A DNA stretch of 64,000 nt from Thermohalobaculum sp039816045 (GTDB lineage: Bacteria; Pseudomonadota; Alphaproteobacteria; Rhodobacterales; Rhodobacteraceae), in the NCBI GenBank assembly GCA_039816045.1, contig JBCBYB010000008.1:62001-126000 (forward strand), read 5' to 3'. The notes below the pieces were generated by a model. That model worked only from the letters and a program-made list of their open reading frames with translations. It had not been told where the DNA came from and did not search any database. Below are positions 33,879 to 41,080 of the stretch, piece after piece (the first letter of the stretch is position 1; each line of letters opens with the position of its first letter). The translations under genes and the position numbers were made by a program.

Positions 33879-34468
33879 CCCTGATCCTGGCCAGTGCGAG
33901 TGCAGCGCGGCGAGAGATGCTGGAGGCTGCCGGTGTCGCGGTCGAGGCTGTGCCGGCACGGGTTGATGAGATCGCTGTGAAGGCCGCGATGCTGGCCGAG
34001 GAGGCTCCGCCCCGCGATATCGCGGATTCACTGGCAGAGCTGAAAGCCGTTCGCATTTCTGGCCGGTATCCGGGCCAGCTTGTATTGGGCGCGGATCAGG
34101 TGCTCGTCGCTGGCGGGCGCGTCTTCGACAAACCGCGAGATCTGGCTGAGGCGCGGGCGCACCTGACCACTCTTCGCGGTCAGACGCATCAATTGCTTTC
34201 AGCGGCGGTGATCGCCCGTGACGGCGCACCACTTTGGCGCCATATTGGCACCGTGCACTTGGTGATGCGGCCGGTGACAGATGCGTTTCTCGACGATTAT
34301 CTCGCGCGGTCTGGGGAGGCGATACTGTCCTCGGTCGGTGCCTATCACCTCGAAGGGCTCGGTGCGCAGCTCTTCGCGCGGGTGGATGGGGACTATTTCA
34401 CCGTCCTTGGGCTGCCTCTGCTGGAAGTTCTCGGGTTTCTTCGTGCGCAGGGGGTGCTGCTGGAATGA
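33875..34468 (+). CDS. maf: Maf-type nucleoside triphosphate pyrophosphatase
   Basis: 197-residue Maf/YceF-like house-cleaning enzyme that hydrolyses modified or canonical NTPs to NMP. It opens with LILASASAARREMLEAAG (the family SxSxRR motif), then GADQVLVAGG and LRGQTHQLLSAAVI. The start is GTG 33875, overlapping the upstream stop. The third-position loop suggests the YceF-like (m7GTP) subgroup, but this is uncertain. It is coupled downstream to aroE by an ATGA overlap. Confidence 0.93.
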   Translation: MTLILASASAARREMLEAAGVAVEAVPARVDEIAVKAAMLAEEAPPRDIADSLAELKAVRISGRYPGQLVLGADQVLVAGGRVFDKPRDLAEARAHLTTLRGQTHQLLSAAVIARDGAPLWRHIGTVHLVMRPVTDAFLDDYLARSGEAILSSVGAYHLEGLGAQLFARVDGDYFTVLGLPLLEVLGFLRAQGVLLE

Positions 34469-35292
34469 CAGATGGACCACTTGTCGCCGGTGTGCTCGGT
34501 TGGCCGATTGCCCATTCCAAAAGCCCGGTGCTGTTCGATCACTGGTTCCGCCGCCTTGGCATGCCGGGACGTTATGTTCCTCTGGCTGTGAGGCCTGAAG
34601 ATTTCGCCGAGGTTTACGTAGCGTTGCCCAAAGCCGGATTGTGCGGTGTCAACGTCACCCTGCCACACAAGGAGGCGGCCCTGAGTATGGCCGACCAGGC
34701 GACCGAGGCGGCCCGCGCGATAGGTGCGGCCAATATGATCCGCTTCACGCCTGACGGAATCGTTGCAGACAACACCGACGCTTACGGCTTCATCGAGAAC
34801 CTTCGGGCAGGGGCGCCGGACTGGAAGGGAGTGGCTGGCCCGGCTGTCGTGCTCGGGGCCGGCGGGGCGTGCCGCGCGGTGCTGCACGCGCTCCTGGCTG
34901 CTGCGGCGCCAGAGATCCGCCTCACCAACCGCACGCGCGCAAAGGCGGAGATCCTGGCCACGGCGTTCGGAGACCGCGTCCACGTGTTCGACTGGTCGGA
35001 TCGGGTAGATGCGGTGTCGGGCGCGGCGCTCATCGTCAACACAACAAGCCTCGGGATGGCTGGTCATCCTCCCTTAGAACTTCCCCTCGAGGGCGCGGCA
35101 GAGGGGGCGGTGGCCACGGATATCGTCTACGTGCCTCTTGAGACACCCTTCCTGACGGCTGCCCGTGAGCACGGGCTTGCCACAGTCGACGGCCTTGGGA
35201 TGTTGCTCCACCAGGCACGACCGGCCTTCAAGGCCTGGTTCGGCGAGGACCCGCCAGTGGACGACGCGTTGCGTGCTGCATGCCTCGCATGA
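34465..35292 (+). CDS. aroE: Shikimate dehydrogenase
   Basis: 275-residue NADPH enzyme of the shikimate pathway (3-dehydroshikimate to shikimate). Substrate-binding GWPIAHSKSPVLFDHWF at the N terminus, the catalytic Lys in VNVTLPHKEAAL and Asp in ADNTDAYGF, and the NADP motif VLGAGGACRAVLHAL. ATG 34465 overlaps the maf stop by four bases. The last two codons overlap coaE in the same way, giving a maf-aroE-coaE-dnaQ operon reading away from the origin. Confidence 0.97.
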   Translation: MTDGPLVAGVLGWPIAHSKSPVLFDHWFRRLGMPGRYVPLAVRPEDFAEVYVALPKAGLCGVNVTLPHKEAALSMADQATEAARAIGAANMIRFTPDGIVADNTDAYGFIENLRAGAPDWKGVAGPAVVLGAGGACRAVLHALLAAAAPEIRLTNRTRAKAEILATAFGDRVHVFDWSDRVDAVSGAALIVNTTSLGMAGHPPLELPLEGAAEGAVATDIVYVPLETPFLTAAREHGLATVDGLGMLLHQARPAFKAWFGEDPPVDDALRAACLA

Positions 35293-35885
35293 TCCGCCTG
35301 GCGCTCACCGGCTCCATCGGGATGGGGAAGTCTACGACCGCCCAGATGTTCGCCCGCCGTGGTGTCGCGGTCTGGGACGCGGATGATGCAGTCCACCGGC
35401 TCTATGGCCCTCAGGGTACTGGAGCTGCGGCCATTGCGATGCTCGCACCCGCTGCGGTCGGGCCGGATGGGGTGGACCGGGCCAAGCTGCGGGAGGCTAT
35501 CCTGGCAGACGCAACGCTGTTGCCCAGGATCGAGGCATTGATCCATCCGTTGGTGGCTGAGGACCGGGACGCTTTCCACAAAGAAGAAGAGATAAAGGGC
35601 TCGGCCGTTACCCTTTGCGATATTCCGCTGCTCTTCGAGATCGGTGCGCAGGACGACTTCGACCATGTGGTGGTCGTATCGGCATCCGCAGAGGTTCAGC
35701 GCGCCCGCGTTTTTGCGCGTCAGGGGATGACGGAGGCCGCGTTCGAAGCCATTCTCGCCAAACAGATCCCCGATGCGGAAAAGCGCGCGCGCGCGGATTT
35801 CGTGATCGACACCGCTGCGGGCTTGGAGGCGGCTGAGCGCCAAGTTGATGCGGTCCTGCAAGCCATAGGAGCGAGCGATGCGTGA
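35289..35885 (+). CDS. coaE: Dephospho-CoA kinase
   Basis: 198-residue P-loop kinase that adds the 3'-phosphate in the last step of coenzyme A synthesis. P-loop LTGSIGMGKSTTA at the N terminus, the CoA-binding region VWDADDAVHRLY, and LFEIGAQDDFDHVVVV. ATG 35289 gives an ATGA overlap with aroE; ATG 35280 is an in-frame alternative nine bases upstream. It overlaps dnaQ by 8 bp. Confidence 0.97.
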   Translation: MIRLALTGSIGMGKSTTAQMFARRGVAVWDADDAVHRLYGPQGTGAAAIAMLAPAAVGPDGVDRAKLREAILADATLLPRIEALIHPLVAEDRDAFHKEEEIKGSAVTLCDIPLLFEIGAQDDFDHVVVVSASAEVQRARVFARQGMTEAAFEAILAKQIPDAEKRARADFVIDTAAGLEAAERQVDAVLQAIGASDA

Positions 35886-36579
35886 AATCGTAATGGATAC
35901 GGAGACGACAGGCCTCGACCCTGAGGACGGGCACCGCATTGTCGAGATCGCCGGCGTCGAATTGATGAACACCCTGCCGACGGGGCGCGTCTATCATCAG
36001 TACATCAACCCGGAGCGCTCAATGCCTCCGGATGCCTTTCAGGTTCACGGGCTCGGGGATGATTTCCTGCGCGATAAGCCGGTCTTTGCAGACGTCGTAG
36101 AGGCGTTTCTCGCCTTTATCGGTGACACGCCGCTGGTGATCCATAATGCGGCCTTCGATATGCGGATGATCAATGCGGAGCTGACCCGACTTGGTCGTAG
36201 GGCCTTGCCCAACCAGCAGGCAATCGACACGCTTGCCATGGTGAAACGGGCGTTTCCGGGGGCGCAGGCAAACCTCGATGCGCTTTGCCGGCGCTTCGGG
36301 GTCGACAACAGCGGGCGTGAGAAGCACGGAGCCTTGTTGGACTGCGAGCTGCTCGCGGAGGTCTACCTCGAGCTACAGGGAGGTCGGCAGCGCGGCTTTG
36401 AGTTGGGTGCAGCGCAGGCCGAAAAGGTGATCGCAGACGCCGGTCACCACAGCCAAGGAGCAGCGAAACCCCGTCCGGCGCCCTTGCCCTCGCGTCTCTC
36501 AGAGGCCGAGACGGAGGCGCATGCGGCTTTTGTGGCCGAACTCGGCGATGGGGCGCTTTGGACCACCACCGCCGAATAG
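35878..36579 (+). CDS. dnaQ: DNA polymerase III epsilon subunit (3'-5' proofreading exonuclease)
   Basis: 233-residue DEDDh exonuclease. ExoI motif MDTETTGLDPEDGH (Asp, Glu), ExoII HNAAFDMRMINAEL (Asp) and ExoIII HGALLDCELLAEVYLEL (His, Asp). The C-terminal tail after residue 185 is the flexible part that contacts the polymerase alpha subunit. It proofreads chromosome replication. The start overlaps the coaE stop by 8 bp. Convergent with secB, 10 bp apart, with no clear terminator between them. Confidence 0.97.
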   Translation: MREIVMDTETTGLDPEDGHRIVEIAGVELMNTLPTGRVYHQYINPERSMPPDAFQVHGLGDDFLRDKPVFADVVEAFLAFIGDTPLVIHNAAFDMRMINAELTRLGRRALPNQQAIDTLAMVKRAFPGAQANLDALCRRFGVDNSGREKHGALLDCELLAEVYLELQGGRQRGFELGAAQAEKVIADAGHHSQGAAKPRPAPLPSRLSEAETEAHAAFVAELGDGALWTTTAE

Positions 36580-36589
36580 TGCGAGCCCG

Positions 36590-37111
36590 TCAGGCCTGGG
36601 GCACCTCAGGCGCGTCGCCAGCGCCGTTTTCGGCCTGTTGTTTGGCCCGTGCCTGCTCAAGCCGCTGTTTGTAGAGTGCGGCGAAGTCCACATTGTCGAG
36701 CATCACCGGTGGATAGCCACCGTCCCGCGTGACGTCGGCCAGGACCCGGCGCGCAAAAGGCAGCAACTGCCGCGGGCACTCGATGAACAAGAACGGATGC
36801 AGATGCTGCTGCTGCACGTTCGACAGCACGAAAACCCCTGCATAGTCGAGCTCGACCAGGAACCGCGTCTTTTCCTCGGACGTCGCCTTTGCGTTGATCT
36901 TCATGTTGACCTGATAACGGTCTTCGCCAAGGGATTTGGCGTCCATCCCGACATTGACGCTGATCTCGGGATTGCCCTTTGTCAGCGACCCTTCCATCAC
37001 CGCCACGTTCTCGAAAGACAGATCCCGGGTAAAATGGCCGAGCATCCGCGCAGTCGGCGGGTTCTCGAGATCAATGCCGGTATTGGCCATCTGGCTGGTG
37101 GTGTCGCTCAT
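36590..37111 (-). CDS. secB: Protein-export chaperone SecB
   Basis: 173-residue tetrameric chaperone that keeps preproteins unfolded and hands them to SecA. The conserved core KDLSFEN-like segment appears as RDLSFENV, with EVNMKINAKA-like VNMKINAKATSEEK and HLHPFLFIECPRQLLPFAR. An acidic, Ala/Pro-rich tail (residues 158-173) lies beyond the core. ATG 37111. It sits leftward between the dnaQ end and fxsA, 73 bp from the latter; the two may share a transcript. Confidence 0.97.
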   Translation of the reverse strand: MSDTTSQMANTGIDLENPPTARMLGHFTRDLSFENVAVMEGSLTKGNPEISVNVGMDAKSLGEDRYQVNMKINAKATSEEKTRFLVELDYAGVFVLSNVQQQHLHPFLFIECPRQLLPFARRVLADVTRDGGYPPVMLDNVDFAALYKQRLEQARAKQQAENGAGDAPEVPQA

Positions 37112-37184
37112 CGGACGGTTCCTCTCATGCGTATGCCGCGCGTTGGAGGCCGGGTATCAGATCGGTCGGAGACGGGCAATGGCG

Positions 37185-37670
37185 TCAGGATTGCGGCGGG
37201 CGGTTTTCGGGGCGCGGCGGTTGCTCCGGGTCAGGTGTGACGTCCACATAATCCGCGTCAACCGTCGTCTGTCCGCGCCTTTCTGTGGGGCCCTGATGCA
37301 TGGGCCCTGCCTGCATCGACAAGACCGAGATCCGACCGGCGAGGCTCTTGATCAGCGCAGCGCGGACTGCGGGAACCAACAGCAGAAATCCAACCGTGTC
37401 CGTAAAGAAGCCAGGCGTCAGCATCAAAACGCCCGCGATCAGGATCATCGCCCCATGGGCAAGCGTGCCGCTCGGGTCCTCTCCCACCGCCATCCGCCGC
37501 TGGAGCTCGTTCATAGCGGCGAATCCCTGGGAGCGCAGCAAAATGCCCCCTGCGACGGCGGTGGCGATCACAATCGCGATGGTGGGCCACAATCCGATCG
37601 CTCCGCCGACCTCGATGAACAAGGCGATCTCGATGATCGGTACCGCAATAAGCGCCACAAAGAGCCACAT
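37185..37670 (-). CDS. fxsA: FxsA family membrane protein
   Basis: 161 residues. Three membrane helices at about 2-22, 27-45 and 70-100 contain the family mark MWLFVALIAVPIIEIALFIEVG and LTPGFFTDTVGFLLLVPAVR. The polar C-terminal 45 residues include VDADYVDVTPDPEQPP. FxsA in E. coli suppresses F-exclusion of phage T7; its normal role is unclear. ATG 37670 was chosen because the first helix follows at once. Divergent from timA with 155 bp between them. Confidence 0.92.
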   Translation of the reverse strand: MWLFVALIAVPIIEIALFIEVGGAIGLWPTIAIVIATAVAGGILLRSQGFAAMNELQRRMAVGEDPSGTLAHGAMILIAGVLMLTPGFFTDTVGFLLLVPAVRAALIKSLAGRISVLSMQAGPMHQGPTERRGQTTVDADYVDVTPDPEQPPRPENRPPQS

Positions 37671-37825
37671 GGCCGCATTTTCCCGTCTGTGTCCGTCTCG
37701 TTTCGCACCCAGTAACCCAGTCCGAATAGACTTTGCCCCGTGCACGCCTTACATAAGCCAGCGAATGCACCGACACCACCCGCCGCTCGGGCCGACGGCG
37801 GTCCGTGGCAACATCGAGAAAGCAG

Positions 37826-38491
37826 ATGGGCACATACAAATTGGTCGAGTTCATCATCCTCTTCGCAATCGCCGCCATTGTGCTTTATCGGCTGCGGTCC
37901 GTGATCGGCACACGGACGGGCTATGAGCCAACCTCCAACTCAGGAGTTGGCCAGCAGAACGGTGTGGGCCCGGCAGGTCCCGAGGTTGTCGAGGAGGAGG
38001 ATGAGATCGAAGCCTCCGCTGTGCGCAATCTCGATGAAGAGACGCGGGACGCTCTGACCGAGATCCGCAAGGTAGAGCAAGACTTTTCGCTTGAAGAGTT
38101 CCTGCGGGGCGCGCGATCTGCCTATGAGATGGTGCTGATGGCCTATGAGGAGGGCGACCGCTCGACCCTGCAGGACCTGCTGACGCCGGATGTTTATCAG
38201 GCGTTCGAGAAGGTGATCCGCTCGCGCGAGGAAGAAGGTCTCCAGGTCGAGGCGCGTTTCATCGGTGTGCGGGATCTGCGTGTCGAGACGATCCGTTTCG
38301 ACGATGACACGGCTGAGGCCGATCTGACCCTGCGCTTTGTCGGTGAGATGATCACTGCGGTGCGCGATGCGGAGAACCGTATTGTCGAGGGAGATCCGAA
38401 CGAGATCCGGCGCCAGACCGATGTCTGGACCTTCAGCCGTGTGATGGGCTCCCCGAATCCGAACTGGCTTCTTAGCGCCACCGGCGAGTAA
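37826..38491 (+). CDS. timA: Tim44-like domain protein TimA
   Basis: 221 residues: one N-terminal membrane anchor (YKLVEFIILFAIAAIVLYRL), a Gly/acidic linker, then a Tim44/TIM44-like domain from about residue 85 (FLRGARSAYEMVLMAYEEGD and the C-terminal WTFSRVMGSPNPNWLL). It is related to the mitochondrial import factor Tim44; the bacterial proteins are inner-membrane proteins of uncertain role. ATG 37826 lies after a GAGAAAG site; GTG 37805 is an in-frame alternative. The smr gene follows after 4 bp. Confidence 0.92.
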   Translation: MGTYKLVEFIILFAIAAIVLYRLRSVIGTRTGYEPTSNSGVGQQNGVGPAGPEVVEEEDEIEASAVRNLDEETRDALTEIRKVEQDFSLEEFLRGARSAYEMVLMAYEEGDRSTLQDLLTPDVYQAFEKVIRSREEEGLQVEARFIGVRDLRVETIRFDDDTAEADLTLRFVGEMITAVRDAENRIVEGDPNEIRRQTDVWTFSRVMGSPNPNWLLSATGE

Positions 38492-38495
38492 ATCC

Positions 38496-39134
38496 ATGGC
38501 CCGGAGGGGCTCGGGCAAGCCGCCCTCCCGGCTCAGTCCTGAAGACCAGGCGTTGTGGGAGCGGGTTGCGCGCACTGCCCGACCGATGAACAGACGCGTC
38601 GCGCCGGGGCCACAACCGGCGATCTTGCGAGAACCTCCGGCCCCTGTCGAACGGCTCCCAGACAGTGCAGCGCAGGGCCCAGGGCCTGCACGCCTCATCC
38701 GGCCGGAAGGCCGCGCGCTGCCGTCCCACTCAGTGAGCCTTGGCGAGTCGCCCCCAGCCCCGGTTGGCCGCCCCGAGCCTGGGCTCGACCGTCGCACGGC
38801 CGAGCGCCTCCGTCGCGGAGAACGCGCGCCAGATGCCCGCATCGATCTCCACGGAATGACTGCCGAGCGTGCCCATGCCCGGCTCGACGGGTTCATCCGG
38901 CAGTCGCTTCAGGCGGGACTGCGCTGCGTTCTTGTGATCACTGGCAAGGGCGGGCGGGCAGATAGAGGTGAGGACGCGCCCTTTATGAAGCCCGACCGGG
39001 GGATCTTGCGCGATGCGGCTCCGCGCTGGCTGCGGTCCGGTCCCTATCGCGCACGGATTGTCGGGATCTACGAGGCGCATCAACGCCATGGCGGCAGCGG
39101 CGCGTTCTACGTCTATCTCAAACGGGGTCGCTGA
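38496..39134 (+). CDS. Smr (small MutS-related) domain endonuclease-like protein
   Basis: 212 residues. The first 110 are Pro/Arg-rich and disordered; the C-terminal Smr domain has the motifs RIDLHGMTAERAHARLDGF, VLVITGKG and HQRHGGSGAFYVYLKR. Smr domains nick branched DNA or RNA; bacterial stand-alone proteins of this kind act in ribosome rescue or DNA repair. It begins 4 bp after timA and is convergent with the GSCFA gene, 5 bp apart. A specific role is not assigned. Confidence 0.92.
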   Translation: MARRGSGKPPSRLSPEDQALWERVARTARPMNRRVAPGPQPAILREPPAPVERLPDSAAQGPGPARLIRPEGRALPSHSVSLGESPPAPVGRPEPGLDRRTAERLRRGERAPDARIDLHGMTAERAHARLDGFIRQSLQAGLRCVLVITGKGGRADRGEDAPFMKPDRGILRDAAPRWLRSGPYRARIVGIYEAHQRHGGSGAFYVYLKRGR

Positions 39135-39139
39135 GCGGT

Positions 39140-40129
39140 TCAGGCACGCCCTGCCGTGGGGCTTTCTGGGGTCAGCATCAGGCCATAGCGCTCGATAAAG
39201 GCAGCCGTCAGGGCGCGCATCATCTCCGGCCGCACTGTCCGCCTATCGCTTTCCCAGGCGCGCGCCGGATCAGAGGTGGTGACCGCCTCGTAACAAGGGA
39301 AATAATCGACAGATGGCGTCGCTGCGGCCACCTGGGTCGCCGCAGCGTGCAACGTGCTCTTGGCGGTCTGGGTTGCGACGATAATGTCTTCGGGGCCGTA
39401 TGTGCGCTCGAGGGGCACGGGCGAGACTGCGATCACGATCTTCAGTTTCGGGTTCTCTCCGTTGAGGACAGAACAAGCCGCCTTTAAATGTGCCAGCACC
39501 TCTTCGAACAGCACGGGGCGGAAGCTGAAGCGGTCGGGATCAGTCCGGTAAATCCGCTTGAGTGGTGGACCGTTCAGCGCCAACCTCGTGCGCCGGTCGA
39601 ACCAAACCTCGGTGGTGCTGAGTGTGATGACCACCAGATCGGCACGAAACGCCCGGGCGAAATAGGCCGACACACCCTCCCGTCGCCGCATGATCGTGTT
39701 CATGTCACCCGCTGGCGCCAACTCATGCAGCCCTGGATCCACATAGGCGCCACCGTGACTGAGCAGAAACTCACGTGGGAAATCCTCGATCCCCGAGGCC
39801 CAGTCCAGTTCCTGGCGGATCGCGACCGGGTTGTACTTGTTCAGCAGACCCCTGGTCGGGTTGCTGCGAAGCACCGCCAAGGCAGCGGACGGGTCGCGCG
39901 AGAGCGTTTGGACCCCTGCCGCCGCCAGATCCGTCTCCATGCCTCGGGCGAACCTGGAGCCGATATGAAACACCCGAGCGTTGGGCGAAAGCGTGAAGCC
40001 AGGACGCGCTGCTGGCACCACGATCCCTCGGGCGATGCGCGCACTGGCCTTATGCTCGCCTTGGGACCAGCTGTCGAACCCAGCCTGAACCGGCGGGCGC
40101 CGTCCACGCTCGCGGCGGCGGTCGGACAT
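39140..40129 (-). CDS. GSCFA-domain family protein with altered GSCFA motif
   Basis: 329 residues matching the GSCFA (SGNH-hydrolase-like) family: LLNKYNPVAIRQELDWA, ITLSTTEVWFDRRT, IAVSPVPLERTYGPEDI and VDYFPCYEAVTTSDPARAW. The eponymous motif near residue 54 reads GSRFAR, with Arg (codon AGG) in place of Cys. The first 40 residues are basic and unstructured. The family includes acyltransferase/esterase-like enzymes linked to surface polysaccharide; here the function is unknown. Convergent with smr, divergent from hemolysin III. Confidence 0.87.
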   Translation of the reverse strand: MSDRRRERGRRPPVQAGFDSWSQGEHKASARIARGIVVPAARPGFTLSPNARVFHIGSRFARGMETDLAAAGVQTLSRDPSAALAVLRSNPTRGLLNKYNPVAIRQELDWASGIEDFPREFLLSHGGAYVDPGLHELAPAGDMNTIMRRREGVSAYFARAFRADLVVITLSTTEVWFDRRTRLALNGPPLKRIYRTDPDRFSFRPVLFEEVLAHLKAACSVLNGENPKLKIVIAVSPVPLERTYGPEDIIVATQTAKSTLHAAATQVAAATPSVDYFPCYEAVTTSDPARAWESDRRTVRPEMMRALTAAFIERYGLMLTPESPTAGRA

Positions 40130-40247
40130 GAAACGGGCTCCTCTTCGGGATGGTCCCTTCTGCCAGCCTCACCTTGGGGCACGGGTGACAGGCACATTCG
40201 GGCGGTGTTAGCGTCGCCACGGTGTGGGGTCAATGCAGGGTTGTGCG

Positions 40248-40925
40248 ATGGCGGAACAACGGCAGACGGGTGTGCATGTGGTCGTAAGACCGGCCTACAC
40301 GGCGGGGGAGCTGCTGGCGGACAAGGTGCTCCATGTCACAGGTGTGAGTGCGGCGCTGATTGCTGCGCCCATTCTGGTCGGGCTGGCCGTTGTTTGGCAC
40401 ACCGGTGGTGCGACCATCGCCGCGGTTGCCGTCTATGCCGCCTGTCTGGTGGCTATGTTCGCTGCCTCGGCCTCTTATCACCTGATCAAGATCCCGCGCT
40501 TCGACAGCTGGCTGCGCCGTCTCGATCACGCCGCCATCTATGCCAAGATCGCGGGGACCTATACGCCGTTCACCGTCATGTTGGGGGGTGAGCGCGCGGC
40601 GCTGATCCTCGCGGGCATGTGGTCGGCCGCGGGAGCGGGGATCGCGCTCAAACTCCTGATCCCCGATCGGCTCGAATGGCTGACGCTCGGGCTTTATCTC
40701 GCAATGGGCTGGGCCATCGTGGCCGTTGGGTGGCCAATCCTTGCTGGGCTCGGCACGCCCGCCTTCGTCCTCTTTTTTGTGGGCGGGGCGCTCTACACCG
40801 TCGGTGTGGTCTTTCACCTATGGGAAAGCCTGCCGTTCCAAAACGCAATCTGGCACGCGGCAGTGCTGGCCGCGAGTTTTGTCTTCTACGCTGCCGTCGT
40901 TCTGGAGCTGAGCCGGATCGACTGA
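40248..40925 (+). CDS. Hemolysin III / PAQR-like seven-TM protein
   Basis: 225-residue membrane protein of the hemolysin III (YqfA/adiponectin-receptor-like) family. Seven hydrophobic helices; the zinc-site motifs are ASASYHLIK (SxxxH), RLDHAAIYAKIAGTYTPF (Asp/His) and HLWESLPFQNAIWH (HxxxH). Despite the name most members are not toxins and are probably metal-dependent lipid hydrolases. ATG 40248 is chosen since the conserved part begins soon after; GTG/ATG codons upstream lack support. Convergent with ccoS. Confidence 0.9.
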   Translation: MAEQRQTGVHVVVRPAYTAGELLADKVLHVTGVSAALIAAPILVGLAVVWHTGGATIAAVAVYAACLVAMFAASASYHLIKIPRFDSWLRRLDHAAIYAKIAGTYTPFTVMLGGERAALILAGMWSAAGAGIALKLLIPDRLEWLTLGLYLAMGWAIVAVGWPILAGLGTPAFVLFFVGGALYTVGVVFHLWESLPFQNAIWHAAVLAASFVFYAAVVLELSRID

Positions 40926-40927
40926 GC

Positions 40928-41080
40928 TCAGCCGTCTGGGTCGCGCTCGGTGAAAAGAATGCGCGCGGCATCCCCCTCGAGGTCCTGGTACTGCCCGTGA
41001 CGGAGGGCCCAGACAAAGGCGCAGAGCCCGAGCAGTCCGAGTCCCAGCGACACCGGGATCAATACGGCGAGGATTGTCAT
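40928..41080 (-). CDS. ccoS: cbb3-type cytochrome oxidase assembly protein CcoS
   Basis: 50-residue protein: one membrane helix (LAVLIPVSLGLGLLGLCAFV) then the conserved tail ALRHGQYQDLEGDAARILF. CcoS is needed for cofactor insertion into cbb3 oxidase. The ATG at 41080 overlaps the stop of ccoI as ATGA, the usual order ccoG-H-I-S. Too short for many gene finders, but the sequence and place are unambiguous. Confidence 0.95.
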   Translation of the reverse strand: MTILAVLIPVSLGLGLLGLCAFVWALRHGQYQDLEGDAARILFTERDPDG

